Of a DNA stretch of 33,881 bases, positions 26,405 through 33,881 are shown in pieces (positions within the stretch are counted from its first letter, which is position 1; the number at the start of each line of letters is the position of its first letter). The position numbers and the translations under genes were made by a program. The notes beneath the pieces are model-generated. The model ran no database searches, was not told the DNA's origin, and saw nothing but the letters and a program-made list of their open reading frames with translations. This DNA is from Deltaproteobacteria bacterium (GTDB lineage: Bacteria; Desulfobacterota; Syntrophobacteria; BM002), in contig CP070692.1 of the NCBI GenBank assembly GCA_020353215.1, forward strand, positions 318,952 through 352,832, given 5' to 3'.

Positions 26405-27145
26405 ATGTGTGACATTCTTGCCGTTTCCGCAGGCTACAACTACGTTGCCCAGGAATACATGCCCATTTTCGCTGAAAAGGCCAAGCAAAACATGAGTGGT
26501 TGGGGCATCGGGTTCTTTCGCAATGGCAAGGCGTTCGTGGAAAGATCATCCGAGCGGGTTTTTGCGGACGATCAGGTGCACGAAGGCTTCCAGAGGTTGG
26601 CACGAATCATAGACAGCAGGATCATCGTATCCCATATCAGCTGTCCCTTGAGCAGTGGTAGCCATAGTGCGCACAACAATCCGTTCGTGCTCCCCTTTCT
26701 GGACCACGTTTGGCTCTTTGTCAATGTCGGCAAGGACCAGGATATTGAAACGTACCAGACCTCCAACGAACCACGACTTGAAGCCGATGTGAAGGCGGCC
26801 AGAGTCTTTGAGTACCTGAGAGATCAACTGACATCGCGTGCCAAGAGTTATCCGTACACGAGTCTCTACGGATCTCTGCGAGACAGTATCAGAGACCTTC
26901 TCACCGAACATCCCGGCCGTTACACTTTTCTGCTAGCCAACGAATCGGTTCTCTTCGCCTTTTCCAACTTCCGGCAACTTCTCCTGCTCAGGAAATCTGA
27001 AACCCTTGGTGACGTTCTGCTCGTGACCTCGGTTGGTGAACGTTTGAGCCCGGAAGACTGGCTCCCCATTCAACCTGCAGAGGACTCCCCTGGCAAGCTC
27101 CTGGTGATCGCCGGTCCGGATGTATTGTATCTTGGGGATGTTTAG
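26405..27145 (+). CDS. Class II glutamine amidotransferase-like protein with degenerate active site
   Basis: An Ntn-hydrolase-type glutaminase homologue of 246 residues. It begins Met-Cys, so Cys2 would become the N-terminal nucleophile, and keeps NMSGWGIGFF. Against its neighbour at 27319 it aligns without gaps for the first 140 residues (63 identical by my count). It differs at the residues that bind glutamine in GlmS-type enzymes: Arg79 is Ser, the HNG oxyanion Asn108 is Val (FVNVG), and Asp130 is Lys (VKAARVFEYL). Gly109 is kept. It is therefore probably unable to hydrolyse glutamine and may act as a partner or bind another amide. The ribosome site is weak (AGTAGG). No frameshift: the frame is open to the same length as its paralogue. 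Confidence 0.85.
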   Translation: MCDILAVSAGYNYVAQEYMPIFAEKAKQNMSGWGIGFFRNGKAFVERSSERVFADDQVHEGFQRLARIIDSRIIVSHISCPLSSGSHSAHNNPFVLPFLDHVWLFVNVGKDQDIETYQTSNEPRLEADVKAARVFEYLRDQLTSRAKSYPYTSLYGSLRDSIRDLLTEHPGRYTFLLANESVLFAFSNFRQLLLLRKSETLGDVLLVTSVGERLSPEDWLPIQPAEDSPGKLLVIAGPDVLYLGDV

Positions 27146-27170
27146 TGTTTTTGGTGTTGTGGTCCGTCGG

Positions 27171-27245
27171 CTGTGGTCAGCTATCGAAAGAGGGTGGCTC
27201 CGGGGTCGGTCGCGGATACACCCAAAGACGGGCAACTGACCACAG
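27171..27245. repeat. Perfect 10-bp inverted repeat in the spacer between the two amidotransferase-like genes
   Basis: CTGTGGTCAG (27171-27180) and CTGACCACAG (27236-27245) are exact reverse complements with 55 nt between them, in the 173-bp spacer. Possible operator pair or long-range RNA stem. Confidence 0.5.
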
Positions 27246-27264
27246 TCTTCAACGTGTCTGCGCA

Positions 27265-27293
27265 GCTCGGAAATTCAGCGTCAATTTCCGAGC
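27265..27293 (+). promoter_or_regulatory. Strong leader hairpin before the second amidotransferase gene
   Basis: GCTCGGAAATT and AATTTCCGAGC form a perfect 11-bp stem around the 7-nt loop CAGCGTC, ending 25 nt before the ATG at 27319. That start has no recognisable Shine-Dalgarno sequence, so the hairpin may take part in translational control or ribosome placement. No T-run, so it is not a terminator. Confidence 0.5.
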
Positions 27294-27318
27294 CATCACC
27301 TTTATGACCTGACTCGCC

Positions 27319-28065
27319 ATGTGTGATCTGTTCGTGCTCTCGGCCGGGAAGAACTACTCTGCTCCCAAATCTTTGCCCCTTTTCGCAGAGCGGGCCAGCA
27401 AAAACATGGATGGCTGGGGCATAGGCTATTTCAAGAAGCACACTGTCCATGTGGAAAAGTCGGCGGAGAGTGCTTATGTTGCCGGCCAGATTCACGACAG
27501 CTTTCAGCGACTGGCCCGACTGGTGAATAGCAGGATTATTCTCTGCCATCTCCGGTTTAGAACCAGCGGCCCTGTCGATGAATGCCATGCTCACCCATTT
27601 ATTCTCAAATTCTTGGGTCACGAATGGCTTTTTGTCCACAACGGCAGGGCACCTGCAGTAGAGTCCTATAAGTCCGTCGGCCCTGAGATTGAAGGGGCGC
27701 GTAGCGATTCGGCCAGGACCTTTGAATATCTTCGAGACAAGTTGAGTGATCGGTTCCAAAGCCCATCCCCAAATCTGCCCTCTCTTTTCGAAACCCTCCA
27801 CCAGAGTACCACGCAGCTTATTTATGAGTATCCGGGAGACTATAACTACGTGCTAACCAACGGCTGGGTTTTGTTTGCCTTCACCAATCATCGGCAGTTC
27901 ATGCTCCTGAAGGGAAGCAACCAGTTGGAAGGTGGTCTGTTGCTCACCACTTTGAACCGCGGCTTGAGCAATGAGACCTGGGTGAGGATTGCAAAGAGCA
28001 CCAATAAGAAAGGTCTCCTGCTGATGATCTCCGGAACTGATATTATTCTACAGCAGGCCCTATAG
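27319..28065 (+). CDS. Class II glutamine amidotransferase (YafJ-like)
   Basis: Predicted glutaminase of the Ntn-hydrolase fold: after removal of Met1, Cys2 is the nucleophile. All expected pieces are present in the 248 residues: NMDGWGIGYF (30-39), CHLRFRTSG with Arg79, HAHPF (90-94), FVHNG with oxyanion Asn108-Gly109, and RSDSARTFEYL with Asp130; these match Arg73, Asn98, Gly99 and Asp123 of GlmS. There is no synthase domain, so the ammonia must go to a partner protein or the protein acts on a different gamma-glutamyl amide. The amidoligase two genes upstream is the obvious partner. It is a tandem paralogue of 26405 and lacks a visible ribosome site. Confidence 0.88.
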   Translation: MCDLFVLSAGKNYSAPKSLPLFAERASKNMDGWGIGYFKKHTVHVEKSAESAYVAGQIHDSFQRLARLVNSRIILCHLRFRTSGPVDECHAHPFILKFLGHEWLFVHNGRAPAVESYKSVGPEIEGARSDSARTFEYLRDKLSDRFQSPSPNLPSLFETLHQSTTQLIYEYPGDYNYVLTNGWVLFAFTNHRQFMLLKGSNQLEGGLLLTTLNRGLSNETWVRIAKSTNKKGLLLMISGTDIILQQAL

Positions 28066-28192
28066 TGGATCGGGGAGCTAGTTCTATGGCTACAGGCGCG
28101 GCATATTGGCAGCTTCTTGAAGCAAGCCCAGCTGGGGAAAACGCACAAACCCGGACCAGGTCAGAACTGAAAGGCCAAACAGCGTAACCACG

Positions 28193-29062
28193 CTAATGCT
28201 TGAAATAGTTCACTGCGTTTCGAAAGATCTGAATGCCACCACCTTCTGTGGGGTAGGGTTTCCGTTTGCGGCGATAGTGCTCTTTTTGACGGGTCCACTC
28301 CGGGTGGTTCGTCCAGTGATTGAAGGCCTCGGGGTGGGGCATTAAGCCGAAGACCCTCCCCGTTGAATCGCAAATGCCGGCAATGTCTTCCAGTGAACCA
28401 TTGGGGTTTTCAGGAAAACGACCCTTGGCGGGATTCCCCTCCTTGTCTGCATAACGGAGCACTACCTGGTTTTCTTCCAGGATACGCTTGATAATCGGCT
28501 CCTCGGCATAGAATTTCCCTTCTCCATGACGAACAGCGAGTTCTAAGCGTTCCAGACCTCGGGTGAACACACAACGAGAATCTTCGTTCACGCGCAAATG
28601 AACCCACTGGTCTCGGAAGTTCCCGCAGTCGTTCCAGATGAGAGCCACCCGGCGGGAGCGATAATCACCGTCGAAACCAGGGAGTAATCCCAAGTTGACC
28701 AACGCCTGAAAGCCGTTACAGATACCAATTACCAATTTGCCTGCTTCAATAAAGGCGAGCATTTCCTCGCCGATGTTGTATAACAGCTTGGTGGCCAGAA
28801 GGACGCCGGCTCCGTGGTCATCACCCCAAGAGAAACCGCCGATGAAGGCGACGATCTCGTAGTCTTCCAGCCGGACGATCTCACCGATTGATTCACCAAT
28901 GATCAGCTGATTGATATGGACCCTATGAGCCTCGGCGCCAGCCAACTCAAATGCATGGGTAGTTTCCAGGTCGCAGTTCAGACCATAGCCAGTCAGAACG
29001 AGGGCCCTAGGAGAGCGGGGAATGTGGAATGATGAAGCGCTGACCTTACCATTTCCCTTCAT
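28193..29062 (-). CDS. purQ: Phosphoribosylformylglycinamidine synthase, glutaminase subunit PurQ
   Basis: Supplies ammonia to PurL in the fourth step of purine synthesis. A class I (triad) amidotransferase of 289 residues: VLTGYGLNCDLETTHAF, FIGGFSWGDDHGAGVLLA, the nucleophile Cys115 in IGICNGFQALV, RHGEGKFYAEE, and the His in GLMPHPEAFNHW. It is longer than the roughly 225-residue PurQ of Bacillus and resembles the glutaminase domain at the C-terminus of single-chain PurL. It follows purL by 60 bp. It is convergent with the amidotransferase gene, with 127 bp between them and no clear terminator. Confidence 0.95.
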   Translation of the reverse strand: MKGNGKVSASSFHIPRSPRALVLTGYGLNCDLETTHAFELAGAEAHRVHINQLIIGESIGEIVRLEDYEIVAFIGGFSWGDDHGAGVLLATKLLYNIGEEMLAFIEAGKLVIGICNGFQALVNLGLLPGFDGDYRSRRVALIWNDCGNFRDQWVHLRVNEDSRCVFTRGLERLELAVRHGEGKFYAEEPIIKRILEENQVVLRYADKEGNPAKGRFPENPNGSLEDIAGICDSTGRVFGLMPHPEAFNHWTNHPEWTRQKEHYRRKRKPYPTEGGGIQIFRNAVNYFKH

Positions 29063-29122
29063 AACTGTTGGTTTCCCTGTTTAGTCCGTTTCGTCGGTTT
29101 GGCCAGTTTAGCAATTGACTCC

Positions 29123-32100
29123 TTAGAGGTTACCAAAAGGCTTTTTCCAGGCGGATCGACACCGTTGGAGTCCAGCGCCAAACAGGATATTCCCATTCAG
29201 ATCGTTGACCGTGAGTTTGTCATTTTCTGTTACCTTGCCCACCTTGGCGCAACGCAATCCTCTGAATCGCGCCTCAAAATCGCTCTGGTCCTCAGGGGCC
29301 ACAGTCACGATGAACCGGCCAGCTGACTCGGAATAAAGGAGGGTGTCTTCACGCGTTACCCCCTCCGTTGGTACCAGGGCTAGATCAACTTCCAAGCCGA
29401 ACCCACCAGCCATGGCCACCAGAGCCAAGTGAACTCCCAGCCCCCCCCGGTAGATACCGTGCACCGAGGCCACAAGTTCAGCGCCAATGGCTTCCTCCAA
29501 AGCCCGATAGAGGGGAAGCACTTCCTCCAACCTCACCTGCGGCACATGGAGTCCGGTGTAGTTGAACAGATCGTAGTACTCGGAACCTCCCAACTCGTCT
29601 CGAGTCAACCCCAGGACATAGAGGAAGTCCCCTGCCATCTTTACGTCCATGGTCACGCAGCGACGCACGTCATCGATTACGCTTGTTCCGGTAAACTGAA
29701 GAGTTTCGAGACCGGAGACCTTGTGCCGCTCACCGAAACTACCTTCCAGGTTGCCGTCCACATACATACTGTCCTTGCCGGAGAGCAACGGAATCCCGAA
29801 TCCGATACAGTAGTCTCTCAGGGCCCAGTTTGCCCGGACCAATTGTGCCGCCTTGAACTTGCCGTCCGGGTTGCTCTGCGGATGGTACTGGATGTTTGGC
29901 CAACAGAAGTTATCCACTCCTGCGAGGTGCTCGAAGGTGCCTCCAACGGCCAGCAGTCGCCTCACCGTCTCGTCGATGGTGCTGGCCACCATGTGATAGG
30001 CGTCAACGCGGGAATAAGTTGGGTTGAGCGCCTGGGTGATGGCTAGACCCCGGGGCGAGTCGAGATGTGGTCGCTGGACCACCGCGTCGCTGGGTACATC
30101 CTGGTGTACGCCTACCAGGTGCTTGATCACACTGCTCCCCTGGACTTCATGATCATATTGCCGAACAATCCACTCCTTGGAGCAAATGTTTGGTTGACTC
30201 AGCATGGTGAGCAGGATCTGGCGATGATCTTCGGGAGACCCAAGCACCGGCTCGCTGAAACCTCTGTATCTGGGCGGTAACCACTCAGCCTCGAATTCCC
30301 ACTGTGGAAAACCAGATTCAAGCAGATCCAAGTCCACATAGGCACACGTCTCACCTTTGTAAGTCAGGTGCAATTTCCCACTGTCTGTATAACGACCGAT
30401 CACGGTGGACTCAACCTCGTGCTTCCGGGAAAGCTGCATGAAGCGCTCCAGATGGTGCAGTTTCACCGCCACGGTCATTCGTTCTTGGCTTTCGGAAACC
30501 CAGATCTCCCACACGTCAAGACCCTCGTATTTAAGCGGAACTTTTTCCAGCTCAACCATTGCACCCCCGGAAAACAGAGCCGACTCCCCTATGGATGAGG
30601 ACAGCCCTCCGCCCCCATTGTCTGTGAGGAAGGCAATTAAACCCTCGTCCCGAGCTTCCAGGAGAAAATCGAGCATTTTCTTTTGAGTGTAGGGATCGCC
30701 GATTTGTACGTGGCCGGCCGGAGTGTGTTCGCTATAAATCTCGCTGGAAGCGGTTACTCCATGAATACCGTCCTTGCCCACTCGACCGCCACACATGAGT
30801 ATCAGATCAGCATCAGTAGTGGTTTTTTCCTCGCAAGGAGTGTCGGCGACTTGGGCCGGCATCATACCAACGGCTGTGACGAAAACCAGACACTTACCCA
30901 TGTAACCGTGGTCGAAGAAGACCTGACCATAGGGAGTGGGAATACCGCTCTTGTTGCCTCCGTCGCGCACTCCCTCAATAACGCCGTCCAGCAACCGTCG
31001 AGGATGCAGGTGCGGCCTCAGGGGTCCGCTGTAATCCCGAAAGCCAACGCAATAGCCATACGTGCCAGCAATCAGTCGAGAGCCCTTACCCGTTCCCATC
31101 GGATCTCGATAGACACCGACGATGCCGGTGAGCGCACCCCCGTACGCCTCCATGTTGGAGGGACTGTTGTGGGTCTCCCCGGTAATAACGTAGTAGTTGT
31201 CCTGATCGAAGCGGGCCACACCGGCATTGTCCCACAGCACTGAAATGACCCAATCCTTCTTCTTTTGCAGATCCAAGGTGGGCGCTTCTATGCAGGTCTT
31301 GAACAGGTTGTCGACCACTTCCGTCTCGCCGGTGTTCAGGTCTCGGTAGAAGAATTTTCCTCGAAAGGTATTATGGTTGCAGTGGTCGCTTCTTGCCTGC
31401 GATATGTATTCAAGTTCCACATCTGTGGGATCGGACAGGCCCATGTCCCGGCGGGCGGCACGCACCTCGGCCCTGAGAAAGTAGGAACGAATTACTGGAA
31501 TGTCCCTAGGGTGCAAAGCCAGGTTGCGTTGGTGGCTCAAGCGCTGCAATTCCTCGTCACTGTCAATGGAAAAAGTATCTACAGTAGGCTGATGGGCCAG
31601 CCTTACCTTGGGGATGACAATACCGATGCCCTGCTCCGGGTCCCACTCCTCGGCAGAATAGACCCGCCATTGCTGGATGAGGTCATTTGCCAACAGCTCC
31701 TTGGCAATGGACTCCGCTATCCGGCGACCCTTGCCTCTCTTTCTTAATCGCTCGCCTCGGAGAAGATAAAGACGAGAAGTGTAGACTGCTTCTCCAGGCT
31801 GAAATCGAACTTTGAGCAAGTCCTCCATGGCCTCCACGGCGGTGCTCCCGGCGTTATCCCTCACCCCTGGACGGAGGCCGACCCAGATCGCCCAGTCAAA
31901 AGTCGTGGCCAAGGGTTCGAAAGAGGATATTTGTGACACCGGATTGGTAAAGATACGGTGGCGAGCAGACTCTATCTGCTCGCGAGTAAGGTCGGCGTCG
32001 ATGGTGAGGACGTGGATGGTGCGAACCTCCTCCAGGTAGATGTTGAAGTAGTCCCTGGCCTTCCGCCTGATGGCCTCACCCTCGGCATCGAACAGTTCGG

Positions 32101-32131
32101 GCTTGAGGGTAATCTCTAGTCTGACGCCCAC
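29123..32131 (-). CDS. purL: Phosphoribosylformylglycinamidine synthase, large subunit PurL
   Basis: ATP-dependent amidation of FGAR to FGAM in the cytoplasm. 1002 residues. The first 180 contain two PurS-like units (VRLEITLKPELFDAEGEAIR to RHRIFTNPVSQI; YTSRLYLLRGERLRKRGKGR to IAKELLANDLIQQW), so no separate purS is needed. The two AIR-synthase-like halves follow, with ARSDHCNHNTFRG, GETHNSPSNMEAYGGALTG, DNGGGGLSSSIGE, DNFCWPN and LLSGKDSMYVDG. The C-terminal glutaminase of the enterobacterial single-chain enzyme is absent; PurQ replaces it. I start at the GTG at 32131, where AGGGAGC is 6 nt upstream; 66 more codons are open upstream but match nothing. Confidence 0.95.
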   Translation of the reverse strand: MGVRLEITLKPELFDAEGEAIRRKARDYFNIYLEEVRTIHVLTIDADLTREQIESARHRIFTNPVSQISSFEPLATTFDWAIWVGLRPGVRDNAGSTAVEAMEDLLKVRFQPGEAVYTSRLYLLRGERLRKRGKGRRIAESIAKELLANDLIQQWRVYSAEEWDPEQGIGIVIPKVRLAHQPTVDTFSIDSDEELQRLSHQRNLALHPRDIPVIRSYFLRAEVRAARRDMGLSDPTDVELEYISQARSDHCNHNTFRGKFFYRDLNTGETEVVDNLFKTCIEAPTLDLQKKKDWVISVLWDNAGVARFDQDNYYVITGETHNSPSNMEAYGGALTGIVGVYRDPMGTGKGSRLIAGTYGYCVGFRDYSGPLRPHLHPRRLLDGVIEGVRDGGNKSGIPTPYGQVFFDHGYMGKCLVFVTAVGMMPAQVADTPCEEKTTTDADLILMCGGRVGKDGIHGVTASSEIYSEHTPAGHVQIGDPYTQKKMLDFLLEARDEGLIAFLTDNGGGGLSSSIGESALFSGGAMVELEKVPLKYEGLDVWEIWVSESQERMTVAVKLHHLERFMQLSRKHEVESTVIGRYTDSGKLHLTYKGETCAYVDLDLLESGFPQWEFEAEWLPPRYRGFSEPVLGSPEDHRQILLTMLSQPNICSKEWIVRQYDHEVQGSSVIKHLVGVHQDVPSDAVVQRPHLDSPRGLAITQALNPTYSRVDAYHMVASTIDETVRRLLAVGGTFEHLAGVDNFCWPNIQYHPQSNPDGKFKAAQLVRANWALRDYCIGFGIPLLSGKDSMYVDGNLEGSFGERHKVSGLETLQFTGTSVIDDVRRCVTMDVKMAGDFLYVLGLTRDELGGSEYYDLFNYTGLHVPQVRLEEVLPLYRALEEAIGAELVASVHGIYRGGLGVHLALVAMAGGFGLEVDLALVPTEGVTREDTLLYSESAGRFIVTVAPEDQSDFEARFRGLRCAKVGKVTENDKLTVNDLNGNILFGAGLQRCRSAWKKPFGNL

Positions 32132-32502
32132 TTGTAGCTCCCTTGCTCTCACGAATTCACCGGCCAAAAGTAGCAGATTTATTTTAACCCAGTCAACTGA
32201 ATCCCACCTTCGTGACTTACCCCATTTCTTCTCACCTTTGAACCACCTGTAAGAACCTCCTCTCCCCTTGTCGAAGATCTGGCCCTTTGGCGAAAAGCGC
32301 GTAGGAACAAGGTGATCAGCCAAAGCCAACCGCTGATCACGTTGACAACAAGAGGCTTCAGTAAAGAATCCGGATCCATCGAAGATCCCGCTGTGCGGGG
32401 GAGGACCAGGTTTTCGATGCTAAATGAATTGGCGCAAAGTTCAGTATAAACATTTGATTGTAATCCCGACTGCTTGGACCAAATACGGGCCCTACCTCTC
32501 TC

Positions 32503-32531
32503 TTGACAATAATCCCGTTTGACATTAGATT
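32503..32531 (+). promoter_or_regulatory. Candidate sigma-70 promoter toward htpX
   Basis: TTGACA (32503-32508), a 17-nt spacer and TAGATT (32526-32531) on the plus strand. If used, the htpX mRNA leader would contain the whole inverted-end repeat at 32549-32745. The 704-bp stretch between purL and htpX (32132-32835) contains no gene I can support; 32132-32500 shows nothing notable apart from open frame upstream of purL. Confidence 0.5.
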
Positions 32532-32548
32532 TTCTATGGCTTTGTTGA

Positions 32549-32745
32549 TCCTAACGTTGCAAAGCTGTACCAAGGAAAAGCGCTCCAGGGTGCGCCAGAT
32601 GTGGCCTCGCGCAGTCTCGCGTAGGTCAAAGCGTACTTGACCGTACCTGAGATCCTGCCCGAGGCAAGCAAGTCCGTCCCGCCAAGGGCGGTACCCTAGT
32701 GCGATTTTATCGGTCTTGGCCGGTAGCAGGTTTGCAACGTTAGGG
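32549..32745. repeat. About 197-bp intergenic element with terminal inverted repeats, copy 1 (upstream of htpX)
   Basis: Left end CCTAACGTTGCAAAGCTG (32550 on); the reverse complement of the right end (32745-32728) is CCCTAACGTTGCAAACCTGC. That is a terminal inverted repeat of about 20 bp. Internal blocks GCGCTCCAGGGTG, GGCCTCGCGCAGTCTCG and GAGATCCTGCCCGAG recur in the same order in copy 2 beyond htpX. A CCCGCC/GGCGGT hairpin lies near 32677. No coding capacity, so it would be a non-autonomous, MITE-like element. Confidence 0.75.
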
Positions 32746-32835
32746 TTAACAGTTGTCGGGGTTGGCTCGGGAGTTTTTGCTGGTGATTCCCATCTTTCAG
32801 CCCCAAACAAAAAGATTCTACAGGAGGTATGGCTT

Positions 32836-33693
32836 ATGATCGGCAACCAGCTCAAAACCACGGTCTTGCTGGCAGCCCTTACTGTTCTCATCGTGCTTAT
32901 AGGCAGGATGTTCGGTGGCAATCAGGGAATGATGATCGCCTTTGTGTTCGCCATGATAATGAACTTCGGCAGCTATTGGTTTTCAGACAAGATCGTCCTA
33001 ACCATGTATCGTGCTCAGGAACTGACTCCAAGTGAGGCTCCGGAAATTCACCGGATGGTGGAAGATTTGGCGCAACGCGGCGGTTTGCCAAAACCCCGAA
33101 TCTATATGATTCCCTCTGAAACCCCCAATGCGTTTGCCACCGGCCGTAATCCGGAACATGCGGTGGTGGCAGTAACCCACGGTATCATACGCTTGCTAGA
33201 GCCAGATGAACTAAGAGGCGTTTTGGCCCACGAACTTGCACATGTGAAGAATCGTGACATTCTCATTGGATCCATCGCCGCTACACTTGCCGGTGTAGTG
33301 ATGATGTTGGCCAGTATGGCCCGCTTTGCCGCCATTTTCGGGTTTGGGGGCCGGGACGATGATAACGGCGGGGGCAATATTCTCGCTCTCATTGCCCTGT
33401 CCATATTGGGTCCAATAGCTGCCATGCTCATCCAGATGGCCATCTCTCGCTCTCGTGAGTATCTGGCTGATGCCACGGGAGCCAAGCTGTCGGGCCACCC
33501 CAGGAGCTTGGCCAGTGCTCTGGAAAAGCTTGCCTCCGCTTCCCAGCGGATGCCCATGCAGCAAGCTACTCCGGCTACGGCGCATATATTTACTGTGAGT
33601 CCACTTAGCGGCGGAGGCATCGCTACTTTGTTCAGTACCCACCCACCTATTGAAGAGCGTGTTCGCCGCTTGCGTGAGATGGCAGTGGCCTGA
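32836..33693 (+). CDS. htpX: Membrane zinc metalloprotease HtpX
   Basis: Inner-membrane M48 protease that degrades misfolded membrane proteins. 285 residues: two N-terminal membrane helices (about 8-24 and 31-48), then [25 protein letters not shown], the zinc motif HELAH (132-136), a helical hairpin ([38 protein letters not shown]), the third ligand Glu in [11 protein letters not shown], and [17 protein letters not shown] at the C-terminus. AGGAGG is 8 nt before the ATG at 32836; the frame is open further upstream into the repeat but has no start signal. It stands alone between two copies of the same repeat. Confidence 0.96.
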   Translation: MIGNQLKTTVLLAALTVLIVLIGRMFGGNQGMMIAFVFAMIMNFGSYWFSDKIVLTMYRAQELTPSEAPEIHRMVEDLAQRGGLPKPRIYMIPSETPNAFATGRNPEHAVVAVTHGIIRLLEPDELRGVLAHELAHVKNRDILIGSIAATLAGVVMMLASMARFAAIFGFGGRDDDNGGGNILALIALSILGPIAAMLIQMAISRSREYLADATGAKLSGHPRSLASALEKLASASQRMPMQQATPATAHIFTVSPLSGGGIATLFSTHPPIEERVRRLREMAVA

Positions 33694-33715
33694 TCTCTGT
33701 CCACGGACTCAATTT

Positions 33716-33881
33716 ACCCTAACGTTGCGAACCTGCACCGAGAAAAAACGCTCCAGGGTGTCCCGCCAACGGCGGGATGGCCTCGCGCAGTCTCGGGTAG
33801 GTTTGACCGTACATGAGATCCTGCCCGAGACGAGCAAGGGTCCGCCTCTGGCCGACTTACGCTGGTGCGAGTTTAGCGGTT
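33716..33881. repeat. Same intergenic element, copy 2 (downstream of htpX, cut by window end)
   Basis: Starts CCCTAACGTTGCGAACCTGC 24 bp after htpX and follows copy 1 in direct orientation: CGCTCCAGGGTG, TGGCCTCGCGCAGTCTCG, TTGACCGTAC and GAGATCCTGCCCGAG. It differs by an inserted perfect hairpin TCCCGCC-AAC-GGCGGGA (33761-33777), absent at that place in copy 1, and by a roughly 10-nt gap. The right terminus is outside the window. Confidence 0.75.

Noticed and set aside
32132-32329. N-terminal extension of purL (66 codons)
   Set aside because: The GTG at 32131 has its own ribosome site, and the family N-terminus starts there.
32358-32549. A minus-strand stretch whose translation (NKAIENLMSNGIIVKRE) looks like a winged-helix end, cut by the repeat at 32549
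   Set aside because: It might be a gene remnant broken by the element, but it is only about 60 codons with no start, and the similarity is generic. Not enough to call a pseudogene.

Overview
The window reads as a chromosomal segment of a Gram-negative, probably anaerobic bacterium, most likely a member of the Desulfobacterota (the former Deltaproteobacteria). The reasons are the KDO and Lpt lipopolysaccharide genes, the rpoN neighbourhood running through hpf, ptsN and rapZ to a mannose-type PTS EIIA, an ADP-forming acyl-CoA synthetase, a CBS-ACT protein, a branched-chain-type uptake system beside a CoA ligase, and a large PurL with a separate PurQ. The phylum is an inference from gene content and order; nothing here fixes genus or species. 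I saw no rRNA, tRNA, CRISPR array, transposase or phage gene.

Layout. Bases 1-13037 lie on the minus strand. In the direction of transcription they run pyrG-kdsA-kdsC, then lptC-lptA-lptB-rpoN-hpf-ptsN-rapZ-EIIA(Man)-acetyltransferase, then gap-tpiA-secG, with secG cut by the left edge. These cover CTP and KDO supply, lipopolysaccharide export, sigma-54 and nitrogen-PTS type regulation, ribosome hibernation, and two steps of lower glycolysis. A sigma-54-type -24/-12 element upstream of lptC would place rpoN under its own sigma factor. From 13437 the genes switch to plus: a CBS-ACT sensor, an aryl/acyl-CoA ligase ending in a clear terminator, a livKHMG-F uptake system, a TatD hydrolase, a FlK-like thioesterase and an ADP-forming acyl-CoA synthetase. 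Together these suggest uptake and CoA activation or deactivation of organic or aromatic acids.

The most unusual part is 25370-28065: a putative amidoligase (Amidoligase_2 type) followed by two tandem class II glutamine amidotransferase-like genes. The second keeps the whole glutaminase active site. The first aligns with it without gaps over 140 residues but has lost the glutamine-binding Arg and Asp and the oxyanion-hole Asn, while keeping the Cys2 nucleophile. This looks like an uncharacterised amide-forming system with a degenerate subunit. It is followed by convergent purL-purQ on minus and by htpX on plus.

Non-coding structure is rich. There are four kinds of intergenic repeat with inverted ends: two related copies in the rapZ-ptsN and ptsN-hpf spacers, one inverted repeat before the thioesterase, one 235-bp inverted-repeat element before the acyl-CoA synthetase, and two direct copies of a roughly 200-bp element with inverted termini flanking htpX. 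All look like non-autonomous elements of the MITE or REP kind.
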